Assembly (NCBI GenBank): GCA_964654015.1
Contig: CAZZHQ010000032.1
Span: forward strand, 1 to 23,157
Length of the DNA: 23,157 bases
Direction: 5' to 3'
Source: JAUUZT01 sp964654015
Lineage (GTDB): Bacteria > Chloroflexota > Dehalococcoidia > GIF9 > AB-539-J10
The position numbers and the translations under genes were made by a program. The notes under the pieces are model-generated. The model ran no database searches. It was not told the origin of the DNA and worked only from the letters and a program-made list of their open reading frames with translations. Shown here one piece after another: positions 1-8,592 of this stretch (the stretch's first letter is position 1; every line of letters begins with the position of its first letter).

Positions 1-3
1 ATT

Positions 4-54
4 ATATCTCGAGGACTCTAAGACAGGGTGCAGCGGTTTTACGGGGGAACGTCA
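4..54 (+). repeat. 51-bp direct repeat, copy 1
   Basis: This segment matches 14102-14152 in the same orientation at 48 of 51 positions, with differences at 11, 32 and 50. The core reads GGACTCTAAGACAGGGTG followed by GCGGTTTTACGGGGGAA. It lies downstream of the last gene of the minus-strand operon. The two copies bracket the whole divergent gene cluster (141-13983). It could be the end of a mobile element or a structured intergenic repeat; I do not recognise the family. The window starts three bases before it, so its left context is unknown. Confidence 0.85.
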
Positions 55-140
55 GCTGGTACCAAAAAGGGGTGAGGACCATCTGACTATCTGAACGAGC
101 TCAGTACTGAATATTGACACCTATTAGGAAATCTAATTGT

Positions 141-932
141 TCACCCTAATTCAGTCAGGCTGGCCAATTCAGTTTTAGCTAGTATAGCCGCCCCTAACGC
201 ACCGATTATTTGCGGTTCTTTAGGTACCAAAATCTTTAATCCAATCTCATGCTCTAAAGCTTTTCTAATTCCTACATTCTTTGCCACACCGCCAGTAAAG
301 GCAACCTTTTCTCTAAAACCAATCGACTGCCCCATGATTGCTATTCGATGAGCCAGCGCCTTATGTATCCCAGCCAGTATGTTCTCTCGGCTTTTCCCTT
401 CTGCCCTGAGAGAGATCATCTCGGATTCGGCAAATACAGTGCAGATGCTGGTTATCTGGCACGGCTCCTGACCAAGAAGAGATATAGTGCCCATTTCACT
501 GACCTCCACACCTAGAACCCCTGCCATGACTTCAAGGAATCGTCCGGTGCCAGCCGCACACTTATCGTTCGTAACAAAGTTGCTAACATTGCCATCATCG
601 CCAAGTCCTATAACCTTGCTGTCTTGCCCACCAATGTCAATAATTGTCCTTGCCTGCAACATCAAAGAACTTACGCCAGCAGCATGGCAAATAATCTCTG
701 TTAATGCTTTGTTGGCAAATGGAACAGCTCGTCGCCCATAACCTGTCGAAATAACGTACTCAAGTCGATCCACCGAAAACCCTGACTTGGCTAAAGCTCC
801 TTGGATAACAGCCTCCGCTGCCTTGGCAACACTGTAACCTGTAGGGATAATTGAAGAGGAAATAACCTTGCTATCACTTAAAATAACCGCCTTAGCAGTA
901 GCAGCCCCAATGTCAACTCCTGCTACAATCAT
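141..932 (-). CDS. Activator ATPase of the BadF/BadG/BcrA/BcrD/HgdC family
   Basis: This 263-residue protein has the length of the 2-hydroxyacyl-CoA dehydratase activators (HgdC type), which hydrolyse ATP and pass one low-potential electron to the partner dehydratase or reductase. Visible features are the N-terminal phosphate-1 motif GVDIGAATAK (5-14), the second nucleotide motif DIGGQDSK (99-106), and the two cluster cysteines C125 (NDKCAAGTGRF) and C164 (SICTVFAESE). Each monomer of a homodimer contributes these two cysteines to a shared [4Fe-4S] cluster. A second glycine-rich motif (FTGGVAKNVG) follows near the C-terminus. It is the last gene of the minus operon, 28 bp after the BcrB-like gene. 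Only one ATPase is present here, so a homodimer is expected, as in dehydratases and unlike the paired ATPases of 16925-18489. Its ribosome binding site is weak. Confidence 0.93.
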   Translation of the reverse strand: MIVAGVDIGAATAKAVILSDSKVISSSIIPTGYSVAKAAEAVIQGALAKSGFSVDRLEYVISTGYGRRAVPFANKALTEIICHAAGVSSLMLQARTIIDIGGQDSKVIGLGDDGNVSNFVTNDKCAAGTGRFLEVMAGVLGVEVSEMGTISLLGQEPCQITSICTVFAESEMISLRAEGKSRENILAGIHKALAHRIAIMGQSIGFREKVAFTGGVAKNVGIRKALEHEIGLKILVPKEPQIIGALGAAILAKTELASLTELG

Positions 933-960
933 TGTTTAATTCTCACTTGATTAATATGTC

Positions 961-2364
961 TTATATTTTGGCGACAGTTTTTCTTACACGCAGCATCTCG
1001 GCGAACGCCTCCACCCTGGTTCTCAACGCTCCCGCACTATAACTCCTGCTGTCATAGGCATCTATCTCTAAAGATATGGTAGGTATACCAGTGTTCTCCT
1101 CCACCCATTTCTTGAGGAAGTGCGAAGTTAGCGCCACTGGACGGCAATTGTACATGTAATTCCAGATGAGACCATCTACATTCAAATCTTCAATAGCCTT
1201 TACGCATCGGTTGACAGTGCCATAAGAGCTGTGGTAGATACTACGCCTCATCTGGACCTCAGCTAGTATTTCGCCCCAAGTAGTATAAGCGGTTTTGAAC
1301 TCAGCTTCTCTTACTCGTGGGCTAAAAACCGTTGCGCAATAGGCCAAACCCGCATTCTCTATCATACGTGTTATGCTGGAGTCGGAGAAGTGTGTAATCA
1401 GACTTAGCACCCTGGGAGCTCCCTTTTCCACCACTCCTATGCCTTCATCAATCCTTTTCTTAATCTCCTGAGTCAGGATGGCCACGGCTGCGGGCCCTTC
1501 AGTCATAGCTCTACCGGTGGATGCTCTGGAAAACCACGTCGCTAGCCCTATTTCTGCTTGACTGACTGGCATTGGATCAGCCATCATGAGTTCATCCAAC
1601 TGGCCTATACCAGTGTACAGCTCACGGCTAACAGTCATGGCTTTATCCCAAGCATCACTGGTTACCTCGACTCCCAAGATTTGCGTGACTTCATCAAAGA
1701 GTTTATTCAACTCTGACCCCAGAAACTCTACCCGCTGTGGTGAGTAGTCAGGATATTCACCCCACCTGGAATCCATAGAGCCATCAACATATATCGCCCG
1801 ATGACCGTATTTCTCATGCAGCAACTCATCCGCTTTGGAGCCCATATCGCAATAATAACTTGAGCCCGTAACCAAATCTGGGACTGGAATTATCCCCTTG
1901 TCCAGGCCTCCAATTCTGATTTGCTGCAGTGAGCACATCCCATGCCCCGGCGGCAAACCATTCTCCTCTCCCGCCTCAAGTATAGGCGTGAGTTTATTAA
2001 AGATTTGACCTAGGGTAAAACACAGTATCACATCAGGGCATGCGCAATATATTCCCTCTGGGTCAGCTGCCTTTATCATCATACCCGGCCCTTGGATACT
2101 AGGGAACCCGTAGTAAACCACTTTTTTTCCTTCGTCTTTAGCCAAAACCAAGTCGATGAGCTCCTTAAGCCACGCCCCTAGCAACTTCCTCACACCCATA
2201 AGTTCTACATCGTGATTCTGCCTGACCCAACTCTCGGCCGTCTTCATATCCTCAGGCACGAGTGCTAGTTTCTCGAACGCTTTGTCGATCCGTAACTTCT
2301 CCTTGTTTATTTCTTCATCTTCGAAACCACAAAGCTTAAGCAGTTCATTATAATAGTTACCCAT
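961..2364 (-). CDS. BcrB/HgdA-like subunit of a benzoyl-CoA reductase / 2-hydroxyacyl-CoA dehydratase-type enzyme
   Basis: This 467-residue protein of the HGD-D superfamily is longer than the typical 420-450 residues of BcrB/BzdO proteins. Three cysteines sit where the family places its [4Fe-4S] ligands: C144 (GHGMCSLQQIRIG), C172 (YYCDMGSKADEL) and C407 (YMYNCRPVALTSH). The C-terminal block with SLEIDAYDSR and GALRTRVEAFAEML is the usual family ending. It probably carries the active-site cluster in a heterodimer with the product of 2357-3499. The start codon overlaps the end of that upstream gene by 8 bases and has a good AAGGAGG site, so the two are translationally coupled. Whether the reaction is ring reduction or dehydration cannot be decided from sequence alone. 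Confidence 0.88.
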   Translation of the reverse strand: MGNYYNELLKLCGFEDEEINKEKLRIDKAFEKLALVPEDMKTAESWVRQNHDVELMGVRKLLGAWLKELIDLVLAKDEGKKVVYYGFPSIQGPGMMIKAADPEGIYCACPDVILCFTLGQIFNKLTPILEAGEENGLPPGHGMCSLQQIRIGGLDKGIIPVPDLVTGSSYYCDMGSKADELLHEKYGHRAIYVDGSMDSRWGEYPDYSPQRVEFLGSELNKLFDEVTQILGVEVTSDAWDKAMTVSRELYTGIGQLDELMMADPMPVSQAEIGLATWFSRASTGRAMTEGPAAVAILTQEIKKRIDEGIGVVEKGAPRVLSLITHFSDSSITRMIENAGLAYCATVFSPRVREAEFKTAYTTWGEILAEVQMRRSIYHSSYGTVNRCVKAIEDLNVDGLIWNYMYNCRPVALTSHFLKKWVEENTGIPTISLEIDAYDSRSYSAGALRTRVEAFAEMLRVRKTVAKI

Positions 2365-3499
2365 GTCTTTGCCTCCTTATAGTCTCAATAAAGGTTTCGA
2401 TACGCGTCCGAAGCGGTCCCATCTCGGATGGGTCATAGTCTGATTCTACTGTAAGCATGCGTAATCCAGTATCGTTTTTCAGCTTATTAGGGAAATAATA
2501 CGATTCCGTCTTGTATGACTCACGATACATTAATTGGTACCAGATTACCCCTTCCGCATCGAAGTCGTTAGCTAGCTTGATGAGAAAATCACGCCTCTCA
2601 TTTCCGGGTCTGAACCAGGCAGGAGGTACCCTCCGCATAAAATAGCACTCAGCCAGAGATTTCATTAAATCACCATCGGGATTTACGTTATCCCAATAGG
2701 GCCTGATTCCCTCGGCGAACTCCTCCACGACGACAGTCCCACCAGCCTCCTCTGTCATGTCCAGGACTTTAGAATCTCCTAGAGCGAGAGTCGAGCCGGT
2801 TAATAGGATTCTAGGATGGCCGCCGGGCAGGGCTGACCTACCCTTCAACTCCTTATAAAAAGACTCAAGAATCGCCACCATGACTTCTTTATCAGCGAGG
2901 AAAGAAGCGTGATTGAGAGCTACGAAATCTCGGCTACTGATAGGTACTGACCCAGATTTTCGCATTAAGCTTATCTCTCTGAAAAGCTCCCTTTCTCTAT
3001 TACACAAAGAGATCGCTTCTTTAAGCTTTGGCCTAGTAATTTCAGTACCGGTCAATTCCTCAAGCTTCGCCTTCAGCCTTGTTATCCCCTGAAGATAGTA
3101 GTTGCAGGTGTTCTCTTCCTTCATATGAGGCACGCCAAAGGGAAACACCTCAATATCTGTGTTATAGTCGATAATGTCTGAAATGGCTCTAATATGATTA
3201 TCGGTTATGGGAATTACAAGAAGGTCCAAAATGTTGTAATATGGGTCGCCTCCTGATATCCCATAGCCAATCTGAGCTCGGCAAAACGGATCCAGCCAGC
3301 GACATACATACGCACCGGCAAGTTCCACAACAGAATGATCCCCACCTCGAACAAGGCATATTGGTATCGCCCCACAGGCCAATACAAGTTCTTCTGGTAA
3401 GTAGCCGCCAGGAGTATACCCAACGATTTTACGCCCTTCACTCTTCGCCTTGTTCAAATCAACCAACCGGGTCTTCAGATAAGATGCAAGCTCATTCAT
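2357..3499 (-). CDS. BcrC/HgdB-like subunit lacking two of three usual cluster cysteines
   Basis: This 380-residue HGD-D superfamily protein has the size of BcrC/BzdN. The N-terminal block GYTPGGYLPEELVLACGA (27-44) and the C-terminal VESDYDPSEMGPLRTRIE are diagnostic. Aligned by eye with the paralogue at 18502-19647, the first ligand position is kept (C73, DPFCRAQIG). The second is Thr99 (PITDNHIRA, where the paralogue has C99) and the third is Arg326 (LMYRESYKTE, where the paralogue has C329). The BcrC-type cysteine near residue 30 is also absent. It may therefore not bind a normal three-cysteine [4Fe-4S] cluster, while its partner at 961-2364 keeps all three. The start has an AGGAGA site and the gene is coupled to the downstream BcrB-like gene. 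The assignment to the superfamily is firm; the exact function is open. Confidence 0.87.
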   Translation of the reverse strand: MNELASYLKTRLVDLNKAKSEGRKIVGYTPGGYLPEELVLACGAIPICLVRGGDHSVVELAGAYVCRWLDPFCRAQIGYGISGGDPYYNILDLLVIPITDNHIRAISDIIDYNTDIEVFPFGVPHMKEENTCNYYLQGITRLKAKLEELTGTEITRPKLKEAISLCNRERELFREISLMRKSGSVPISSRDFVALNHASFLADKEVMVAILESFYKELKGRSALPGGHPRILLTGSTLALGDSKVLDMTEEAGGTVVVEEFAEGIRPYWDNVNPDGDLMKSLAECYFMRRVPPAWFRPGNERRDFLIKLANDFDAEGVIWYQLMYRESYKTESYYFPNKLKNDTGLRMLTVESDYDPSEMGPLRTRIETFIETIRRQRHG

Positions 3500-3593
3500 T
3501 ACTTCTCCTGATTACCTCCTATTGTAGTGCTTCCCGAAATTATAAGAGTGCCACAAGCGAACGTTCCTTTGCTAATCGAACTCGCTTATTGAG

Positions 3594-4074
3594 CTAGGAG
3601 CCTCGTCCTTGGTAATTGTACTGGGCAACTCCGATCTCAACAGCATTGTTGGCATAAGATCCGACAAATATGCAAGTATCTCGAGGAGCATCACAGCCTG
3701 CCCCCAGCCTTTTTTGTTTAGTACGGCAAATGCAGTCACAAATGGCGAGTCCTTCATCACCTGCATGATCGATAAGATGAGACAAAAGCTCGGCCGGCAA
3801 GACCTCTGAATTGTAAGGTATTGCCGCTTCTATTGGAATAACTCTTACCTAGGGAATCACCCCCGCATTCCCATAGACAGCGACTCTAGTCTCAGGTGTA
3901 GCCATCTGGTGGGCCCAATAATTATCGTATTCATCGCTAAGCTGCGCGATCGCCAGTTCCACATGTCCGGGGCCCCCAATTCAATGCCTGATAATAGTGG
4001 ACTTCCTTTGACCCCTCTCGCAAGGCCCAGCACTTATGAACCAAACTATCAAGTTTCGCCGTCTCAATACGCAT
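3594..4074 (-). pseudogene. Decayed paralogue of the winged-helix/4Fe-4S protein at 21737-22804
   Basis: Reading 4074 to 3594 on the minus strand gives peptide matching residues about 70-200 of the intact 355-residue protein. LREGSKEVHYYQALNWGPG aligns with the KEKNGYSLAAYAPG region. VELAIAQLSDEYDNYWAHQM follows, and then VIPIEAAIPYNSEVLPAELL aligns with TIAVESALPNNIEIAP. AICDCICRTKQKRLGAGCDA keeps the CxC and later cysteines. Two lesions are visible: one extra base in the GGGGGCCCC run near 3971-3979 shifts the frame, and a TAG stop lies at 3849-3851. The N-terminal helix-turn-helix start and the C-terminal ferredoxin clusters are missing. The position between the FAD oxidase and the BcrC-like gene suggests the operon once had its own electron-transfer protein. 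Pieces could in principle be translated, but no good ribosome binding site is seen. Confidence 0.8.
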
Positions 4075-4202
4075 TTGATTAACTCACAATTCGTCATTCA
4101 GTGCGACGTTGCCATAATTCCAAAATTGCTTTGACGAGTAGATACTATTCTTAAATATGGCCAGTGTCGTTTACATTTTCTATACCTCACCAAGGAGCCT
4201 GA

Positions 4203-5792
4203 TTAATGGAATAGTGCGCCACCTGAGCCTTTTTCCATCGCATCCATATCAATTAGGCGCGTAGGATTCGCCAGATTATGGGGATCGAGAGATTTCTTAA
4301 TTTTAGCGATTACTATATGCATATTGCTATATGCAGGTCCTGTTGTACTCAGGGGAGCACCCAGACTAAGCCATGTGAGAAAACCTGCCTTTAGGTCATG
4401 CTCTACACTCTCTATGGCTGCCTTTGCCTGTTCCTCGCAGCTTTCCACATTCTTTTCAACAGGGAAGTCCAATTCGGATAAGGCTCCTGTTAAGAAATGG
4501 ACAGGCCAAACATTATCACAGTTATCGTGGTCTATAAAAGGCGGTGTATGTTTATCCGCAATTTCGAAAGCGGGGGGCAAACTCGATAATGGATCATCTA
4601 GAGAATCCCACACAAGATGAACTTCTCCAAATGCGCCGCCTATTCGATTGAACCGAGGACCATAGCTGTCTCTAAAACGATTATTGGCGTTATATGGAAC
4701 CCATTTTTGATATACATCTCTGGAGACAATTTCCCCTCCAGTTTCCTGGATTATGTCCATTAATACCTTCTCTTCATATCGCATTTGTTTCTGCGAGGTC
4801 AAAGCGCTTATGCAGACTTCAACGGCATTCTTGCAGTTTTTTTGCCAGTAATCCTCCGCCCAATCCTTCATATACTCTTCACGTGACTTAGCTGAATACC
4901 AGGCAAACCAGATGGTTGGCCATTTTAGCAGCACAAAACCTAACTCAGCTTTGCCGATCTCATACATTGCGTTAATTGCCTTTTCCAGTGTTGGATATGT
5001 GAACATATACCATCTAAACTTCTCGTCTGGTAATTCACACTTCTTGGATGGTGTAATACCCTCGGTAGGAAAGGACCGTGGTCCCGGCCAGGGGAACAGT
5101 TTAACAGCCAATTTCGTGGCAGTTCCAAGAGCACCAAAAGATCCTATTAGCGCTTTAAACAAGCCGATAAGACTGGGACCAGGACCATCACCCCAAAAAT
5201 ATCCGGCTTCGGGGATAGAAAGTGAACCGGTCCTCAGTATTTCACCATTGGGTAAAACCCATTGACTGCCCAGAATATTGGATGTGCCATAGCCGGTTCT
5301 ATAAGATGTAGAGTGCATTCCCATAAAGAGATGATTTGCTAAAACCGATGCCTGAGAACCACATATGGGCGTACCCACGTGAAGTCCTCTCTTCATGGCC
5401 TCAGCACTCAGTTGTGCATAAGTAACGTACGGTTCAACAACCGCATACATGTTTTTCTCATTAATCTCGATTTTGTTCATTCGTTGAGGAGACATCATGC
5501 ACCAAAAGCGCTTACCACCACGGGGAAGAGGCATATGAAAGCCTGATCCGAATATAGAATAGGGAAATTTATACCTGTTGGCCAGCTTTACAATCTGCTG
5601 TATGTCCTCTGTGCTTCCAGGTAAAACAACAAACTCCGGCCTTGCGCCACCCGTTAGCACCGTTCTCCAATTGTAATCCCTCGAATACGCCTGTAATACC
5701 GCAGGGTCATGGGAGACGTATTCGGCACCCAGTATATCTACCAGCCCTTTGTAGATTGTCTCATGTATTTCAGCTACATTAGTTTCCGTCAT
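4203..5792 (-). CDS. FAD-linked oxidase, VAO/PCMH superfamily (4-cresol dehydrogenase / vanillyl-alcohol oxidase-like)
   Basis: This 529-residue flavoprotein has a PCMH-type FAD-binding domain in the N-terminal half (LPGSTEDIQQIVKLANRYKF, then PQRMNKIEIN and YAVVEPYVTYAQL) and a C-terminal substrate domain ending with SLDPHNLANPTRLI. The MNKI...YA(L/V)VEP block resembles the 4-cresol dehydrogenase flavoprotein subunit more than GlcD. The expected reaction is two-electron oxidation of an aryl side chain or a hydroxy acid. It lies 13 bp after the Fe-S protein gene, with another flavoprotein beyond, so electrons probably pass to that Fe-S protein. The start is an ATG preceded by GGGAGG. The substrate cannot be inferred, and a covalent flavin ligand could not be assigned by eye. 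Confidence 0.85.
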   Translation of the reverse strand: MTETNVAEIHETIYKGLVDILGAEYVSHDPAVLQAYSRDYNWRTVLTGGARPEFVVLPGSTEDIQQIVKLANRYKFPYSIFGSGFHMPLPRGGKRFWCMMSPQRMNKIEINEKNMYAVVEPYVTYAQLSAEAMKRGLHVGTPICGSQASVLANHLFMGMHSTSYRTGYGTSNILGSQWVLPNGEILRTGSLSIPEAGYFWGDGPGPSLIGLFKALIGSFGALGTATKLAVKLFPWPGPRSFPTEGITPSKKCELPDEKFRWYMFTYPTLEKAINAMYEIGKAELGFVLLKWPTIWFAWYSAKSREEYMKDWAEDYWQKNCKNAVEVCISALTSQKQMRYEEKVLMDIIQETGGEIVSRDVYQKWVPYNANNRFRDSYGPRFNRIGGAFGEVHLVWDSLDDPLSSLPPAFEIADKHTPPFIDHDNCDNVWPVHFLTGALSELDFPVEKNVESCEEQAKAAIESVEHDLKAGFLTWLSLGAPLSTTGPAYSNMHIVIAKIKKSLDPHNLANPTRLIDMDAMEKGSGGALFH

Positions 5793-5805
5793 CTGTAACC
5801 TCCCT

Positions 5806-7062
5806 TTATAATGCTGCCTTTACGAGTTCCAAAATGTCATATACTTTTATCTTTTCACCTTTTTGTGCGACAGCCTCTTTGAAATTCTTTTCGCACCACG
5901 GGCAAGCTGACACTATTGCGTCTGCCCCCGTAGCCTTAGCTTCTTCTATTCGTTCAGAAGCTGTCCAGATGGAAAAGTCCGGATAAGCTTCTTTGACCCC
6001 GCCACCGGCTCCACAGCACCACGCGTACTCCTTAATTCTTTCCATTTCCACCAGTTTGACGCCGGGAATTGCTCGCAGTATTTCCCTTGGGGGCTCATAT
6101 ACACCATCTATTGGTTCACCTGGCACATAAGGCTTACTCAGCCGCCCGAGGCGACAGGGGTCATGGTAAGTTACGGTCAGAGGGACTTCCTTGTTAAGCT
6201 TAATTTTCCCGCTTTTCATCAGAGAATAAACAGATTCGACAATATGTTGAACCTTCACCTGCTTTCCGGCCTCCGGGTAAAGTACTTTGAAAGCTCGATA
6301 TCCATCGGCGCAAGAGGTGATAACTTCTTTGACGCCGGCCTTTTTCAGAGCCTTTTCATTAAGATCAGCCAATCTGTAAAATTCATCCCTGTATCCCATG
6401 TCATAAGCGCGACCTCCACAGCACATCTCAGACGCCCCCATAATTCCAATGTCCACGCCCGCGCTTTTTAGAACATCAATACCAGCCCTGGCTACCGGCC
6501 AAAGCCCTTCGTCGAAGCTCAGTAAACAGCCGGCATGATATGCGAACTCAGCCTTTTCTTTAGTCAAATCCTTTATATTCATGCCTTTTGCCCATTTTCC
6601 ACGATCGGCCGCCGATTTCTGAAGCATATTGTTTTCTTTCTTAAGGCCATCTATGATCGTTTTGTGGGCTGGTATGGTTTGCCCATCTTTGACCAGCTTC
6701 GCCCTGACTTCCAGCATAACTTTAAGTGGTTGTAAATCCTGGCTACGCTTGCAAGATACATCACATGCTCCACACGTATCACACTGGTAATAGATATCCA
6801 AAAGTTGAGGAGACTCTTCGTAGCTCAGTTTACCGTCTATTAACGCCAAGGCTATATCTAATCGGCCTTGACATGAATAGGCATCGAATTTATATCTTCC
6901 ACTGGATGGACACGTACCGGCAAATCTGGCGCTCTTAACCTCCCAGGTATCTATCCACTTGCAACAGCCACATCTGGCGCAGTTCCAGGCATCTTTTCTA
7001 AAATCCCAATAATACTTCCTGTAATAATCATCCTTGGGTAGCGATTTGGTTTTCATCAACAT
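5806..7062 (-). CDS. Fe-S oxidoreductase with CCG domains (GlcF/HdrD/LldE-like)
   Basis: This 418-residue electron-transfer protein has an N-terminal ferredoxin-like region and two cysteine-rich CCG domains. The ferredoxin part has a canonical CxxCxxCxxxC set (C94, C97, C100, C104). The preceding cluster is odd: C28, C31, C33, C34, C51 and C64 instead of a plain CxxCxxCxxxCP. CCG domain 1 includes C179, the C214-C215-G pair and C251. Domain 2 includes C303, C349-C350-G, C387 and C390 (ACPWCEKNF). Such proteins take electrons from a GlcD-type flavoprotein and hand them to quinone or a ferredoxin-like acceptor. It sits between two flavoprotein genes with 13 and 15 bp gaps and may serve both. 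No membrane segment is seen. The start has an AAAGGAGG site. Confidence 0.88.
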   Translation of the reverse strand: MLMKTKSLPKDDYYRKYYWDFRKDAWNCARCGCCKWIDTWEVKSARFAGTCPSSGRYKFDAYSCQGRLDIALALIDGKLSYEESPQLLDIYYQCDTCGACDVSCKRSQDLQPLKVMLEVRAKLVKDGQTIPAHKTIIDGLKKENNMLQKSAADRGKWAKGMNIKDLTKEKAEFAYHAGCLLSFDEGLWPVARAGIDVLKSAGVDIGIMGASEMCCGGRAYDMGYRDEFYRLADLNEKALKKAGVKEVITSCADGYRAFKVLYPEAGKQVKVQHIVESVYSLMKSGKIKLNKEVPLTVTYHDPCRLGRLSKPYVPGEPIDGVYEPPREILRAIPGVKLVEMERIKEYAWCCGAGGGVKEAYPDFSIWTASERIEEAKATGADAIVSACPWCEKNFKEAVAQKGEKIKVYDILELVKAAL

Positions 7063-7077
7063 TGTAATCTTCCTCCT

Positions 7078-8511
7078 TTAGAAACATAATTTGCCAGGGT
7101 TCATAATATTATTTGGATCGACAGCGTCCTTAAAAATCTTCGCTACCGAGCTATAAGCACCGGTTCTGCGATACACCATGTCTGCCCATGGACCATAAGG
7201 CGTTGAGAAAAATCCACCCATACTAAGGATCTCCTCGCTGGCCTTCAGGTAAAAACTCTTTGCTCTCTCCATATCCCCTGCATTACCGCTGTTATAGTTT
7301 ATGTTATATTGGCAATAGCAGGCACGCCCATACTCCAACGGCTGCAAGTAAAAGCCGATGTCTTGCGTAGGGTATTCATAAATAGCAGCAACTTCGGTCA
7401 TCGCTCTCCGAAACTCCGGAACTCTATCCAATGTGGTATGGAAGAATATATCGAGATTGGAACCTTTATACCGGGACTTCCAGTAGTCTTCTTTATCCCA
7501 TGGCTTGCGTAATTTGTTGAGCATTATTGTCGCTATTCCTGCCTTCCCACCAATAGAAGTCAATACCTCAAAGTGTAACTGCGATGCAATATCCATTAAA
7601 GCTTCTTTTTCATATGCTATACGCTCTGACGGGCGCCTGTGTAAACCAGATAAACACAAGATTAGCGTGAATTGCGGCAAAGCTCCCCTTAATACCTGCA
7701 ATTCATTAAGCCAGTCTTCACATACAATGGTGGCCAGATTTAAATTGTTTAGAACCAGGCACTCTCTCCCCAACATGGCATGCTGAATCTTGTATATGGG
7801 TTCAATTAGGTCTTCGATCTTGTTAAATGGAATAAAAAAAAGTTCATCCATTGTTGGACGATATTCAAGTTTTATATTGGCCCATGTTAAGATCCCCAGT
7901 GTCCCCTGCGATCCGGTGAACACCCTTGTAGAAGGGATCATACCCTCAGGAAATTTTCTGCCTTTTAATCCTTTTCCCAGAGCCGATCCAAGCCAGAACA
8001 GTTCGCCGTTTGGCAATACTATTTCGCCTGTTAGTAAGGTTTCAGAATATTCCGATTTAGGAACGACTATCGGTTCCCTTTCCAGGGTGCTTGTCAGCAC
8101 CGATTTCTGCGGATGTGGCAGCAGAGGAGTGGACACCATTAACTCTCGCTTCGCGAGCTCGCTTTGCACTTGGCCCCAGGTTACACCCGGTTCAACTTGG
8201 ACTTTTTTATTTTTCGCATCCACCTCTATAATCTTGTTCATCTTCGTCAGATCGACGACAATTCCGCCTTGTAGTGGTATGCCTGCCCCATAAAATCCTA
8301 TGCTGGAAGAGCGAGGAACCAACGGTATTTTGTAATTATTGGCTAGTTTGACTAAGCTTTGAACCTCATCCGTATTTTTAGGATGTACAACATAACTCGG
8401 TCTTCTGGCCTGAACAATACTACGGTCTTTTGAATATTTCTCCAGCGTTTCTACATCATCGCGAACATGTTTAGGACCCACAATGTCAATTAACTCCTGT
8501 TTTAAAGCCAC
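7078..8511 (-). CDS. FAD-binding oxidase, GlcD/VAO-like
   Basis: This 477-residue flavoprotein has the PCMH FAD fold: HPKNTDEVQSLVKLANNYK, then a serine-rich RSSSIGFYGAG loop, DLTKMNKIIEVDAKN, and EPGVTWGQVQSELAKRELMV. The GSQGTLGILTWANIKL block and the C-terminal AVDPNNIMNPGKLCF are typical of GlcD and VAO relatives. It starts with GTG, 7 bases after an AGGAGGG site. The Fe-S protein gene follows 15 bp downstream. It is clearly distinct in sequence from the flavoprotein at 4203-5792, so this is a two-flavoprotein, one-Fe-S arrangement rather than a recent duplication. Candidate roles are oxidation of a 2-hydroxy acid or of an aromatic side chain. Confidence 0.85.
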   Translation of the reverse strand: MALKQELIDIVGPKHVRDDVETLEKYSKDRSIVQARRPSYVVHPKNTDEVQSLVKLANNYKIPLVPRSSSIGFYGAGIPLQGGIVVDLTKMNKIIEVDAKNKKVQVEPGVTWGQVQSELAKRELMVSTPLLPHPQKSVLTSTLEREPIVVPKSEYSETLLTGEIVLPNGELFWLGSALGKGLKGRKFPEGMIPSTRVFTGSQGTLGILTWANIKLEYRPTMDELFFIPFNKIEDLIEPIYKIQHAMLGRECLVLNNLNLATIVCEDWLNELQVLRGALPQFTLILCLSGLHRRPSERIAYEKEALMDIASQLHFEVLTSIGGKAGIATIMLNKLRKPWDKEDYWKSRYKGSNLDIFFHTTLDRVPEFRRAMTEVAAIYEYPTQDIGFYLQPLEYGRACYCQYNINYNSGNAGDMERAKSFYLKASEEILSMGGFFSTPYGPWADMVYRRTGAYSSVAKIFKDAVDPNNIMNPGKLCF

Positions 8512-8592
8512 AAAACTACCCTCCTAACATCTTATTAGATTAAGCCATATATTTTTCTTAATTCAGTATTGCAGGACACCCCGTGCTTATAG

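Noticed and set aside
7790..8293. Plus-strand open frame of 167 codons opposite the GlcD-like gene
   Set aside because: Antisense shadow of a well-supported flavoprotein gene with no motifs of its own.
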